Positions 32,045 to 41,225 are shown, numbered from the stretch's first letter. The stretch: DNA of 64,000 nucleotides from JBQTIU01 sp052387815 (GCA_052387815.1 JBQTIU010000074.1:1-64000), one strand, 5' to 3'. Notes: a model not told the origin generated them from the letters alone. A program made the numbers and translations.

Positions 32045-32905
32045 TCAGCCCCCGGCGGCGTAGCCGCGCGAGGCGCGGCCCAGCGCGTTGAACGCCGAGA
32101 TCGCCGCCAGCACGGTGATCAGCAGGATGATCGACACCGCGGCGGAGAACGGCCAGTCGTTGAGCGAGATCGCCTGCTGGTAAATGAACAGCGGCATGTA
32201 GATCAGCCGGCCGCCGCCGACCACCGTCTGGGTGACGAAGGCGGTGACCGCCGCGGCGAAGACCAGCATCGAGCCGGCGACCACGCCCGGCAAGGTGAGG
32301 GGCAGGGTGACCTTCCAGAAGGTGCGCCACGGTCCGGCCCCGAGCGCGGTCGAGGCCTCGATGATCCTGTGGTCGAGCTGGCCGAACGAGGTCAACAGCG
32401 GCAGGACCATGAGGGGGAGCTGGATCTGGGCGAGCGCCACCACCACCGCGCCCGGCGTGTAGAGGAGCCGGAGCGGCGCCTCGGCCAGGCCGAGCTCGAC
32501 CAGAGCCGTGTTGACCACCCCCTGCCGTCCGAGGATGACGATCCAGGCGAAGGTGCGCACCACGACGCTGGTCAGCAGCGGCAGCACGGTGACGAACAGC
32601 AGCCAAGCCTGCAGCCAGCGCGGGGCGCGCGCGTGGGCGTAGGCGAGCGGGTACCCGAGGACCAGGCATACGGCCGTCACCTTGACCCCGAGCCACAGCG
32701 TGTCGGCGAGGATCTCGAGGGTGAAGTGGTCGGTCAGGAACTTGACGTACTGGTCGGGCCCGAGCGCGGTGAGCGCCCGTGAGGTGAACGCGCTCAGCGC
32801 CAGCATCACCGCCAGCGGCGCGAAGAAGAAGACGAGGAAGAACAGCGTGAGCGGCAGCGACAGCTGCCACTCACGGGAACGGAGGAGCGTCGGGCCGGAG
32901 GTCAG
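32045..32905 (-). CDS. ABC transporter permease, PotB-like, probable CTG start
   Basis: This permease of about 286 residues has six hydrophobic helices and the EAA loop EASTALGAGPWRTFWKVTLP. The first helix (LPLTLFFLVFFFAPLAVML) begins about 18 residues in. No ATG, GTG or TTG precedes it within the expected distance. The CTG at 32905 overlaps the stop of the receptor gene (CTGA), matching the four-base overlaps used elsewhere here, and is the likeliest start. It partners with the PotC-like permease. Confidence 0.85.
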   Translation of the reverse strand: MTSGPTLLRSREWQLSLPLTLFFLVFFFAPLAVMLALSAFTSRALTALGPDQYVKFLTDHFTLEILADTLWLGVKVTAVCLVLGYPLAYAHARAPRWLQAWLLFVTVLPLLTSVVVRTFAWIVILGRQGVVNTALVELGLAEAPLRLLYTPGAVVVALAQIQLPLMVLPLLTSFGQLDHRIIEASTALGAGPWRTFWKVTLPLTLPGVVAGSMLVFAAAVTAFVTQTVVGGGRLIYMPLFIYQQAISLNDWPFSAAVSIILLITVLAAISAFNALGRASRGYAAGG

Positions 32906-33954
32906 ATCCGGATCTCCCGATTGAAGCGATCGATCAACCGGGGCCGCTGCTTGTTGATCTCGGCCCAGTCGAGGATAATCGAGCGGTGCATCATGTCCGG
33001 CACGTCGGCGCCGAGGAAGGCGATCTGCGGGCTGAACTTGACGTTGCTGTTGGTCGGCACGAAGAAGAACGGCGGATCCATCAGCGCGCGCTGGACCTCC
33101 GGGCTCAGCATGATGTCGATGTACCGCGCGGCCAGCTCCGGCACCTTCGAGTTCTTGACGATGTGCATGCTGGTGCGGATGAGCACCGGGGCGTTGCCTG
33201 GCACCGCGAAGTCGATGTCGACGCCGCGATGCTTGAGCAGCATCACGTTGTTGAGGTAGTTGGGCGCGATATCGATCTCGCCCTGCTGGAACAGCGCGGC
33301 GAGCGCCCCGGGGCTGGCCGCGACCGAGGCGACGTTGGGCAGCAGCTCCTTGACCCGGCGGAAGGCCGGCTCGAAGTCCTTCTCGCTGCCCCCGTTGAGC
33401 TTGGAGATCTCGCACATATATGCGGTGCCGAGGCTGCTCGCCATGCCGGTCAATCCGACGCGGCCCTTGAGCTCAGCGCGCCACAGGTCGTTCCACGAGG
33501 TCGGCCGGGCGCGCACCTTCTTCGGGTTGTAGGCGAGCCCGATCACCTGCGCGGAGACCGTCGGGCCGGTATTGTTGATGCCACGGAAGGCCTCGGGAAG
33601 CTGCGCCAGGTGCTGGCTGCGCGCCGCCGGGAAAGGCGCCAGGATGTCGGTGTCGAGATTGTCGAGCAGCGGCCCCTCGTCGAAGAGCACCACGTCGAAG
33701 GGCGGATTGGCGCGCGCCGCGGTGATCTTCGCCACCTGCTCGACCACCAGCATCGGGGTCAGCGTCACTTCGGCCCCGGTCGCCTGCTTGACGCGCGGCA
33801 CGAGGACGGTGCGATACGCCTCCTCGAAGCTGCCCGGATAGGCGGTGGCGACGATGGTCTGCTGGGCCGCGGCGCGGCCCGGCACGAGGGTGGCGGCGCC
33901 GAGCGCGAGTCCGGCGCCGAGCATGTCACGGCGAGTCAGGGGGGGCGGGGTCAT
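32902..33954 (-). CDS. Periplasmic substrate-binding protein, PotD-like, Tat-exported
   Basis: This 350-residue extracellular solute-binding protein (family 1) has a twin-arginine signal: LTRRDMLGAGLALGAATLVP, then AAAQ at the cleavage region. The mature part begins TIVATAYPGSFEEAYRTVL. It delivers a polyamine-like or other small cation or organic solute to the PotBC-like channel. The ATG at 33954 has a GGAG ribosome site. It follows the ATPase gene by five bases. Confidence 0.88.
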   Translation of the reverse strand: MTPPPLTRRDMLGAGLALGAATLVPGRAAAQQTIVATAYPGSFEEAYRTVLVPRVKQATGAEVTLTPMLVVEQVAKITAARANPPFDVVLFDEGPLLDNLDTDILAPFPAARSQHLAQLPEAFRGINNTGPTVSAQVIGLAYNPKKVRARPTSWNDLWRAELKGRVGLTGMASSLGTAYMCEISKLNGGSEKDFEPAFRRVKELLPNVASVAASPGALAALFQQGEIDIAPNYLNNVMLLKHRGVDIDFAVPGNAPVLIRTSMHIVKNSKVPELAARYIDIMLSPEVQRALMDPPFFFVPTNSNVKFSPQIAFLGADVPDMMHRSIILDWAEINKQRPRLIDRFNREIRI

Positions 33955-33959
33955 GGGCT

Positions 33960-35123
33960 TCACTCCTTCAGGTTGAGGACGTCCGATTCGGCGAACACCG
34001 GCGCCGAGTCCGGCGCAATGAAATTGAGGTAGACCGCCGCGTCGACGGCGTAAGGCGCGATCTCGGCGGTGCGCGGTGAAACACACTTGACGGCGGCGCC
34101 GCGGCCGAGGTCGATCTCGTAGATCACCGAGGCGCCAAGCGGCATCGCGGCGACCACCCTTCCGGCCAGACGGCCGGCCGCGGCCGACACGGTGAGCTCG
34201 AACCGCTCCGGCCGGATGGAAACCGCGATCCGCGTGCCCTCAGGGTACAGGGCGGCGCCCTTGACCGCCACCCGGGCGCCGCCGTCGAGCGCGATCTCGG
34301 CGCCGTCGGCGCCCGCCCGCGCCACCACACCGGGGAGCAGGTTGGTCGTGCCGACGAACGAGCTGACGAAGGGGTCGCTCGGCTGGTCGTAGATCTCCAA
34401 GGGCGAGGCGAACTGGTGCAGCCGGCCGCGGTTCAACACCGCAATGCGGCTCGCCATGCTCATCGCCTCGTCCTGGTCGTGGGTGACCAGCACCGTGGTG
34501 ACACCGAGCTCGCGCTGGAGGCGCTTGATCTCGATCTGCATGTCGAGCCTGAGACCCCGGTCGAGCGCGCTGAACGGCTCGTCGAGCAGCAGGATGCGCG
34601 GCTCGACCGCCAGCACGCGCGCCACCGCCACCCGCTGCTGCTGGCCGCCCGACAGCTCGCGCGGGACGCGATGGCGCAACGCGCCGAGGCGCACCAGCTC
34701 CAGCATCTTGCTGACCTGGACGCGGACCTCCTCGCGCGGTCGGCGGCGGGCCTTCAGCCCGTAGGCGATGTTCTCCTCGACCGTCATGTGTGGAAAAAGG
34801 GCGTAGCTCTGGAAGACGATGCCGACGTTGCGCGCACCCGCCGGCATGTCGGTCACGGCTGCGCCGTCGATCAGCACCTCGCCCCGGGTCGGTCGGATGA
34901 ACCCGGCGATGACGCGCAGCAGCGTCGTCTTGCCGCAGCCGCTGGGTCCGAGCAGGGCGACGAACTCGCCCGGCGCGACGTCCAGTCCGACGTCGCTGAC
35001 CGCCGGCGTGGCGCCGAAGCGGTGCGTGATGCCGGCAAGCGACAACGCATGAGCGCGCCGCTCGGCCGGCGCGCCCGGCGCGGGCGCCGCCGCGCGCGCC
35101 GAGCCTGTCGCTCCGTCAACCAC
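33960..35123 (-). CDS. ABC transporter ATP-binding protein, PotA-like
   Basis: This 387-residue ATPase has Walker A GPSGCGKTT, Q-loop VFQSYALFPHMTV, signature LSGGQQQRVAVARVL, Walker B ILLLDEPFSALD and the switch His in VTHDQDEA. A C-terminal TOBE-like regulatory domain (about residues 285-385) follows. The start is GTG at 35123, preceded by a GAGGGA ribosome site; no ATG fits. It is the first gene of the ABC cassette. Upstream lies a MITE-like element and then the right copy of the 76-bp repeat. Confidence 0.92.
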   Translation of the reverse strand: MVDGATGSARAAAPAPGAPAERRAHALSLAGITHRFGATPAVSDVGLDVAPGEFVALLGPSGCGKTTLLRVIAGFIRPTRGEVLIDGAAVTDMPAGARNVGIVFQSYALFPHMTVEENIAYGLKARRRPREEVRVQVSKMLELVRLGALRHRVPRELSGGQQQRVAVARVLAVEPRILLLDEPFSALDRGLRLDMQIEIKRLQRELGVTTVLVTHDQDEAMSMASRIAVLNRGRLHQFASPLEIYDQPSDPFVSSFVGTTNLLPGVVARAGADGAEIALDGGARVAVKGAALYPEGTRIAVSIRPERFELTVSAAAGRLAGRVVAAMPLGASVIYEIDLGRGAAVKCVSPRTAEIAPYAVDAAVYLNFIAPDSAPVFAESDVLNLKE

Positions 35124-35180
35124 TCTGCTTCCCTCGACGATCCCGTCGCACCGGATGCCCGCGAGAATAGCAGTTTTTAG

Positions 35181-35325
35181 CAGGGTGCGGAAAAAGGAAT
35201 TTCGAGCGCCGACGACGCAAGATGGATTCGCCGGTCGATCGCTGAACGCAACCATGATTCAAAGACGAGATGCTGATTCGGTTGTTGCGCCATCAGCTTC
35301 CTCGTCGGAGTTTTTCCGCACCCTG
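35181..35325. mobile_element. 145-bp MITE-like element with 15-bp perfect inverted repeats
   Basis: CAGGGTGCGGAAAAA (35181-35195) is repeated in inverse at 35311-35325. Read on the minus strand, the interior could encode a peptide beginning MAQQPNQHLVFESWLRSAID, which looks like the start of a transposase cut short before the right end. That suggests an internally deleted insertion sequence. It lies in the 363-bp gene-free stretch between the PotA-like gene and the HAD gene. Confidence 0.65.
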
Positions 35326-35435
35326 GTAGAGGGCCGATCAGGCCTCCGCCGCGCCCGGCGCGGCGCGCGTCGATGGAACCGCGGCCGGCGGGCTGCGTAG
35401 GATAGCGACCGCGGCGCGGCGCGGCGCCGCGCCTA

Positions 35436-35511
35436 TCGCGCGAAAGTTGAACCGCGAGGGCCAAGCGTGGCACAACGCCCGCCGCCATGGCCGACCGCGA
35501 TCCGTCCCGGC
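35436..35511 (+). repeat. 76-bp direct repeat, right copy
   Basis: This is identical to 30920-30995, including sequence that in the left copy ends the EAL gene. Here that part is not coding, because the rest of the EAL gene is absent upstream. It shows that this junction derives from the EAL-HAD junction by duplication. Confidence 0.9.
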
Positions 35512-36380
35512 TCCCGCCCGTCGTCCCCGGCCTCGGCGCGCTTGCCGCGCGCTATGACGGCTTCATCGTCGATCTGTGGGGCTGCCTGCACGACGGGGTG
35601 GCGCCGTTTCCGGGCGCACTCGCGGCGCTGCGGCGGCTGATCGCCGCCGGCAAGCGCGTGCTTGTGCTGTCGAACGCCCCGCGCCGGGCGCACGCGGTGG
35701 CCGCCGGCATGGCGCGGTTGGGGGTCGGCGCCGACCTCTACGACGCGGTGCTGTCCTCCGGCGAGGTCGCCTGGCAGGCGCTGGCCCGGCGCGAGGATCC
35801 CTGGCACGCCCGGCTGGGGGTGCGCTGCTTTCACCTCGGGCCGGACCGCGATCTCGGCATGCTCGAGGGCAACGGCCTCGTACCCGTCGGATCGGTCGAG
35901 GAGGCCGAATTCATCCTCGCCACCGGCCCCCGCGACGACCAGGCGAGCGTGGCGGCGCACGAGCCGGTGTTGGCCGCCGGCCTCGCGCGGCGCCTGCCGA
36001 TGCTGTGCGCCAACCCCGACCTCGAAGTCATCCGCGGCGCCGACCGGCTGATCTGCGCGGGCGCGCTCGCGACCGCCTACGCGGCGAGGGGCGGCGAGGT
36101 CCGCTATCACGGCAAGCCCTACGCGTCTGTCTACGACGCCGGACTCCGGCTGCTCGGCATCGCCGAGCGGGCCCGCGTGCTGGCGGTCGGCGACTCGCTC
36201 ATGACCGACATCGCCGGCGCCCGCGGCGCGGGGCTCGACGCCGCCTTCATTCCCGGCGGCCTCCACGGGCGCGAGCTCGGCGCCGGCATGGGCGAGACCC
36301 CCGAACCCGCGGTGCTGCTGCGCCTCCTCCAGGCGTTCGCGGTCACGCCGAGCGCCATCCTGCCGGCGTTGCGCTGGTAA
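35487..36380 (+). CDS. TIGR01459-type HAD hydrolase
   Basis: This 297-residue HAD-superfamily phosphatase of the NagD-like subfamily has the nucleophile motif DLWGCLHDG (family DxWGxLxDG), the second motif LSNAPRRA, and the late acidic motif GDSLMTDIAGARGAG. The family is common in alphaproteobacteria; its substrate is unknown but probably a small phosphoester. The ATG at 35487 lies inside the 76-bp repeat. A truncated paralogous 5' copy is at 30971. Confidence 0.9.
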   Translation: MADRDPSRLPPVVPGLGALAARYDGFIVDLWGCLHDGVAPFPGALAALRRLIAAGKRVLVLSNAPRRAHAVAAGMARLGVGADLYDAVLSSGEVAWQALARREDPWHARLGVRCFHLGPDRDLGMLEGNGLVPVGSVEEAEFILATGPRDDQASVAAHEPVLAAGLARRLPMLCANPDLEVIRGADRLICAGALATAYAARGGEVRYHGKPYASVYDAGLRLLGIAERARVLAVGDSLMTDIAGARGAGLDAAFIPGGLHGRELGAGMGETPEPAVLLRLLQAFAVTPSAILPALRW

Positions 36381-36387
36381 GCGGCCG

Positions 36388-36732
36388 TCAATGCTCGCTG
36401 CCGTGGAGGATCTTGTCCTCGAGGCCGGTCCGGTAGGCCAGGCCGGCGGCGGTGAGGATGCAGGCGAGGGGAAACATCGATCGGATGAGGCCCTTGCGCT
36501 CGAGCGCCGCCCAGGCGCCTTGATGCGCAAGGCCCGTCGCGTCGCGCGCCAGGACGGCGTGGGGCCCAATGTGAAAATGGTCGCCGTGCAGGGCCGGCAG
36601 GCCTGAGACCATCATCGCGCCTGGCTCGTCGGCCGGCGTGCCGTGCCCGGGCAGGCGGGCGAGCGCTTGCAGGAGGGTCAGCGTCTTGAGCTGGAGCGGG
36701 TTGAGCTGCAAGGGATTGACGGTCTTCGGCAT
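36388..36732 (-). CDS. Conserved hypothetical protein, 114 residues
   Basis: No family is recognised with confidence. The protein starts MPKTVNPLQL with an immediate NPLQL repeat. It has LKTLTLLQALARLPG, a Gly/His-rich middle (GDHFHIGPHAV) and a helix-like AWAALERKGLI followed by a short hydrophobic segment. The codon pattern and the ribosome region upstream of ATG 36732 support a real gene. It converges on the HAD gene with eight bases between. The His-rich core could bind metal, which is speculative. Confidence 0.7.
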   Translation of the reverse strand: MPKTVNPLQLNPLQLKTLTLLQALARLPGHGTPADEPGAMMVSGLPALHGDHFHIGPHAVLARDATGLAHQGAWAALERKGLIRSMFPLACILTAAGLAYRTGLEDKILHGSEH

Positions 36733-36762
36733 GGGTCCCTTTCGGACGCGGGGGGCGGGGTC

Positions 36763-36915
36763 GTAGGGGCGAGGCCGCGAGGCAGCGCCTCGCGTCTCGC
36801 CGGTCTCAAGACCCGCCCGAGGGGCCGGTTTGAAACCGGCCCCTACACTGTCATTTCGGGTGTAGGGGCGGGTCTCAAGACCCGCCCGAGGGGCCGGTTT
36901 GAAACCGGCCCCTAC
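36763..36915. repeat. Modular palindromic repeats, copy 4 (two units)
   Basis: Unit one (36763-36846) has GTAGGGG, the GCGAGGC...GCCTCGC module, GGGTCTCAAGACCC, and GGCCGGTTTGAAACCGGCC before CCCCTAC. Unit two (about 36862-36915) repeats GTAGGGGCGGGTCTCAAGAC and the same GGCCGG module, ending CCCCTAC. It lies between the hypothetical gene and the cyclase gene. Confidence 0.78.
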
Positions 36916-37026
36916 GAGTCGGGATGCTCCATAGCGATCGCCGCGCGATCGCGCAAGACGCGCCACGAATTCGGTATATTCAGGCATGAGCATGGGGGAA
37001 CGTCCCTCGGAGGTTGAACCGACGCC

Positions 37027-38850
37027 ATGGCTAAAACTCCGGTCCGCGCGCATACCTGGGTGTGGCGTTTCGATTCGCCGCCCGAGAAGATTTGGCCGGC
37101 GCTCGCCGACACCGCCCGCTTCAACGAGGCGGCGGAGCTGCCCAAGTACCGCATCGACGAGACGCCGCAACCCGATGGGTCGGTCGTCTATACCGGCCGC
37201 GCCAAGTTCGGCCCGTTCGTCATCGCCTGGCGCGAAATGCCGGTCGAATGGGTGACGAACCAACGCTTCCGCCATGCCCGGCTGTTCCACAACGGCCCGT
37301 TCAAGTCGCTGACCGCGACCCTAACCTTGACCCCGGAGGGCGAGGGCAGCCGCGCCGACTACCTGCTCGAGGTCGAGCCTGCCAATCGCCTCGGTCGGCT
37401 GATCCTCGCCGCCGGATTCTTCCGTAACGCGGGCAAGACCTTCACGCGCCTCGCCGAGGACGCCAAGGCGTATGCGGCCGGACGAGCCGAGCGGCCGTTC
37501 GCCGTCCAGCCCGCGGCGCTGTCCGCCGACGCCAAGACCCGGCTCGAGGCCGGCTTGCGGCAACTCGAAGACGGGGGCGCGCCCGCCGCGCTCGCCCGCC
37601 GGCTCGGCCGGTTCCTGATCGAGGCGCAGGAGGTCGACCTCCTCCATATTCGGCCGCGCAAGCTGGCGCGCGACTGGGGGAACCCGGAACGCGAGGCGAT
37701 CAAGCTGTGCCTCAAGGCCGTGAAGGCGGGTCTCTTGTCGATGCACTGGGACCTCCTGTGTCCCAATTGCCGCGGGCCCAAGGCGGCGGTCGGCGCCCTC
37801 GACCAGTTGCCGCGCGGCGCGCATTGCAACACCTGCAACATCGATTACGAACGCGATTTCGCGCGCAACGTCGAGCTGACGTTCCGGCCGGTGCCGACTG
37901 TCCGGCCGGTGGAAGCGGGCGAGTTCTGCCTGTTCGGGCCGATGACCACGCCGCACGTGCTGGTGCAGCAGACGCTGGCGCCCGGCGAGAGCCGCGACCT
38001 GCCGGCGGCGCTGCCGTTCGGCGACTACCGACTGCGCGGCCTCCACCCCGGCGGCGAGACGCTCATCGCCTGGACCGCAGGCGGGTTTCCAGCCCTTCTC
38101 GCCACGCCCGCCGGGGTCGAGGCCGGGCCGCCCGCCGCGCCCGACCATGTCCGCCTCGCCAACCGGCTGGATCGCGAGGCGACGCTGGTGATCGAATCGC
38201 GCGCCTGGGTCCGCGACGCGCTGACCGCCCACCGGGCGACCTCGATGCAGGCCTTCCGCGACCTGTTTTCGACGGACGTGTTGCGTCCCGGCGACGAGGT
38301 CGCGATCTCGGAGGTGGCCCTGATGTTCACCGACTTGCGGGGCTCGACCGCGCTCTACGGGCGGATCGGCGACGGCCCCGCCTATCGCCTCGTGCGCGAG
38401 CATTACGCCTTTCTCGCCGCCTCGGTGCGCGACCACGATGGCGCCATCGTCAAGACCATCGGCGATGCGGTCATGGCGGCGTTCGGCGATCCCGCCGACG
38501 CGCTCGCGGCGGGGCTCGCCGTCCAGCGCAACGTGTGGCGGTTCAACCGCGACCATGGCGCGCCGGCGGGCGAGGGCATCGTCATCAAGCTCGGCCTCCA
38601 CTGCGGGCCGTGCATCGCGGTGACGCTCAACGATCGGCTCGACTATTTCGGCTCGACCGTCAACCTCGCGGCCCGCCTCCAGGGCGAGAGCGCGGGCGCC
38701 GACATCGTGATCTCGGCGTCGATGGCCGCCGACCCGGCCGTCGCCCGCCTGCTTCCCGGCCTCCAGGCGCGGGGCGAACAAGCCGCCGTCAAGGGCTTCG
38801 CTTCGCCGGTGGCCTTCCTGCGCATCCCGGCGCAAGGACTGGCCGTCTGA
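37027..38850 (+). CDS. Class III adenylate/guanylate cyclase with START-like and DUF5939 domains
   Basis: This 607-residue protein has an SRPBCC/START-like ligand-binding fold at about residues 10-155. A DUF5939-type middle with a zinc ribbon (CPNC and CNTC, near 238-275) follows, and the C-terminal class III cyclase domain is at about 425-600. Catalytic elements are the metal Asp in FTDLRGSTALY, the second metal Asp in KTIGDAVMAAF with the Lys that favours ATP, and the Asn/Arg transition-state pair in STVNLAARLQ. It probably makes cAMP in response to a hydrophobic or metal-linked signal. The ATG at 37027 follows a GGAGG-like site. Confidence 0.9.
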   Translation: MAKTPVRAHTWVWRFDSPPEKIWPALADTARFNEAAELPKYRIDETPQPDGSVVYTGRAKFGPFVIAWREMPVEWVTNQRFRHARLFHNGPFKSLTATLTLTPEGEGSRADYLLEVEPANRLGRLILAAGFFRNAGKTFTRLAEDAKAYAAGRAERPFAVQPAALSADAKTRLEAGLRQLEDGGAPAALARRLGRFLIEAQEVDLLHIRPRKLARDWGNPEREAIKLCLKAVKAGLLSMHWDLLCPNCRGPKAAVGALDQLPRGAHCNTCNIDYERDFARNVELTFRPVPTVRPVEAGEFCLFGPMTTPHVLVQQTLAPGESRDLPAALPFGDYRLRGLHPGGETLIAWTAGGFPALLATPAGVEAGPPAAPDHVRLANRLDREATLVIESRAWVRDALTAHRATSMQAFRDLFSTDVLRPGDEVAISEVALMFTDLRGSTALYGRIGDGPAYRLVREHYAFLAASVRDHDGAIVKTIGDAVMAAFGDPADALAAGLAVQRNVWRFNRDHGAPAGEGIVIKLGLHCGPCIAVTLNDRLDYFGSTVNLAARLQGESAGADIVISASMAADPAVARLLPGLQARGEQAAVKGFASPVAFLRIPAQGLAV

Positions 38851-38923
38851 ACGGCGGTCGCTGGCGCCCCGGCGCAAGGCGAGGCGGGCGCCCGCTCAAC
38901 CAACCCAGGACGTGGGGGAGGGC

Positions 38924-39679
38924 ATGTCGAGCATCGCGGAACTCAAGGACAAGCTGATCTGCGCCGGCCAGATCCTGACCCAGGAAGAACAGGGGGATCT
39001 GATCTGGGGCCACATCACCGCGCGGGTCCCGCGGCGGCCCCACCTCCTGTTGATGAAGCCGGCCACGATCGGGCTGGAGGAAATGACGCCGGAGAACATC
39101 ATCACCGTCAACCTCGACGGCGCGAAGGTGGCCGGTCGCCTGCCCCGCCACCTCGAGGTGTTCATTCACACCGAGGTGATGCGCTCGCGCCCCGAGATCA
39201 ACGCGGTCGTGCATACCCATCCGCCCCATGCCGTCGCTTTCTCCTCGCTCGGCCGCCCGCTGCTACCGATCGGCCACGAGGGGTCGATTTTCAGCGACGG
39301 GCTGCCGGTGTTCTCGCAAACCACGGACCTCATCGTGGACGCGGAGCGCGGCGCGGCGGTGGCCCGCGCGCTGGGCCGGCACAATGCCATGATCCTCCGC
39401 AACCACGGCATCGTCACGGCGGGCGGTTCGGTGGAAGAAGCCCTCCTGATCGCGCTCGCGCTCGAAAAGGCCTGCAAGGTCCAGTTGATGGCGGAGGCGT
39501 GCGGCGGCGCCCGGCTGGTCACGCCGCCCGCCGAGGCGAAGATCAAGCGCGGCCGGATCTGCCGGGCCGAACTCTACCGCGACGTTTTCGATTATCTCGG
39601 GCGTCGCGTCGCCGGCGCGGGCGGAGGGCGCGGGAAATCGCGCCGCGACCGGGGAGGGTCCAATGCTTCTCATCGATAA
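38924..39679 (+). CDS. Class II aldolase/adducin-family protein
   Basis: This 251-residue protein of the L-fuculose-phosphate aldolase/adducin fold has zinc-ligand motifs VVHTHPPHA (three His) and NHGIVTAG. The family cleaves or decarboxylates sugar phosphates and 3-hydroxy or 3-oxo acids. The ATG at 38924 has a GGGGGAG ribosome site. The gene overlaps the start of the frameshifted ornithine cyclodeaminase-like gene by 17 bases and is followed by a TctABC transporter, suggesting a former catabolic operon. The substrate is unknown. Confidence 0.87.
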   Translation: MSSIAELKDKLICAGQILTQEEQGDLIWGHITARVPRRPHLLLMKPATIGLEEMTPENIITVNLDGAKVAGRLPRHLEVFIHTEVMRSRPEINAVVHTHPPHAVAFSSLGRPLLPIGHEGSIFSDGLPVFSQTTDLIVDAERGAAVARALGRHNAMILRNHGIVTAGGSVEEALLIALALEKACKVQLMAEACGGARLVTPPAEAKIKRGRICRAELYRDVFDYLGRRVAGAGGGRGKSRRDRGGSNASHR

Positions 39680-40776
39680 CCAGGTCGTAGCTCGGGTCCT
39701 TGCCATGCCCGATTGCATCCGGGTCCACGAGGAGGCGTTCGCCGATCTCTTGACCGGGGGCTCCGTGCATCGGCCGCGCATCGATGTCTACGCGCTCGTC
39801 GCGCGCGCGCCGACGGCTATTACCGGTGGGGATCGATGGAAGAAGCCGTCGCCAGGCCCGGCTCGTATTTCGCCATCCGCATGAAGTCGGACATCCTCAC
39901 CTGGCCGCGAAACGAAGCGGGCGGCTGGACCGAGGAGAAATACTATTGCATCCGCCCGGGCACCGATTGCGGCCTCATCTTCCTGTTCCGCACCGCACCC
40001 GGCGCCCCCTGGGCGCTCATCCATGATGAGCTCCTCCAGCACATGCGGGTCGGCGCCGGCGCCGGGCTCGGCGCCAAGCACCTGTGGCGCGCCGACTCGC
40101 GCACCGTCGGCCTGTTGGGCTCGGGCGGCATGGCGCGCATGTACGTGCGCTTTCGTCGCGGTGCGCAAGGTCGAGCGGGCGAGGGTCTACAGCCCGACCA
40201 AGGCCCATCGCGAGCAGTTCGCCGCCGAGATGTCGGCCGCGCTCGAGGTCCTGGCGGTCGACGCGCCCGCGGCGGCGCTGGTCGGGGCCGGCATCGTCGC
40301 CTCCTGCACCGACAGCAGGGAGCCGACCATCGATCCCGCCTGGCGGGCGCCCGGGATGCACGTGACCGATCTGGGTCCGGCCGAGATCGGCGAGGCCTGC
40401 TACCGGCGCTTCGATGCGATCGTCCGCCACGGCGAGGCCGGCGCAAAGGCGCCGGCCGAAACCGAGCGGCTGCGCGCCGAGGTCGGCCACAGCCCGCTCG
40501 CCTATATCGCCGGCAGCGCGGAGGAATTGCGCCGCCTGCCGCCCACGGACCCGCGCCGGCGCGGGCGCAGGCGGCAAGGATCCGAGCTTCGCCGACCTCG
40601 CCTCCGGCAAGTACGCCGGGCGCACCGGCGCGAGCCAGATCACCTTCGATCGCAACATCGGCAACCAGGGGCTGCAATTCGCCACGGTCGGCGGCTTGGT
40701 GTATCGACAGGCCAAGGCCAAGGGCCTCGGCCGCGAGCTGCCCGACGAGTGGTTTCTCCAGGACATCCGCGACTGA
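39663..40776 (+). pseudogene. Ornithine cyclodeaminase-family gene broken by three frameshifts
   Basis: Family sequence is spread over successive frames. ATG 39663 gives MLLIDNQVVARVLAMPDCIR. A shift near 39800-39825 leads to YYRWGSMEEAV and the Rossmann motif VGLLGSGGMARM. A second shift near 40145-40160 leads to KVERARVYSPTKAHREQF. A third near 40540-40570 leads to the C-terminal DPSFADLASGKYAGRT and a normal stop at 40776. All conserved blocks are present in order, for a protein of about 370 residues. The breaks are therefore recent mutations or sequence errors, and the product as read would be non-functional. Confidence 0.78.
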
Positions 40777-40787
40777 GCGGGTGAGGG

Positions 40788-41225
40788 TCAGTCGAACCAC
40801 AGCGGCTTCAACGGCATCACGATGCGCAAGGCCATTATGAACACGCCGTAGATGGCGGCCAGGCAGGCGGCGGACAGCGCCAGCGACAGGCGCCAGCCGT
40901 AGCCGTGGAGCTTGAGGTAAAGGAAAACGTAGGCCGGCGGCCCGAACACGAATCCGAGGGCGTAGACCGCCGGCAAGATCGCGAACACCCAAACCGTGCT
41001 GGCGAGAGGGATGGCCGCGACCGGTTCGGGCGCCGGTTCGCGCGGTCCGTCACCGAACCCCGCCCGCGCCACGCGCCAGACGCACAGCAGGCAGACGAAC
41101 GCCCCGACCGCGAACGGGAATCCGAGCACGGACCACGGATAGCCGTAGTGCAAGACGCCGAGGCCGAGGAACGCGCCGACCAGCAGGAAGAGGGCGGCGG
41201 GAAACAGGATTTCGGCCGCGCGCAT
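40788..41225 (-). CDS. tctB: TctB-family small permease of a tripartite tricarboxylate transporter
   Basis: This 145-residue membrane protein has four hydrophobic helices in the TctB pattern (ILFPAALFLLVGAFLGLGVL first, then VWVFAILPAVYALGFVFG). It supports the large permease TctA. It lies four bases downstream of tctA on the minus strand, and tctC precedes them, giving the order tctC-tctA-tctB. The product converges on the broken cyclodeaminase-like gene. Confidence 0.87.
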   Translation of the reverse strand: MRAAEILFPAALFLLVGAFLGLGVLHYGYPWSVLGFPFAVGAFVCLLCVWRVARAGFGDGPREPAPEPVAAIPLASTVWVFAILPAVYALGFVFGPPAYVFLYLKLHGYGWRLSLALSAACLAAIYGVFIMALRIVMPLKPLWFD

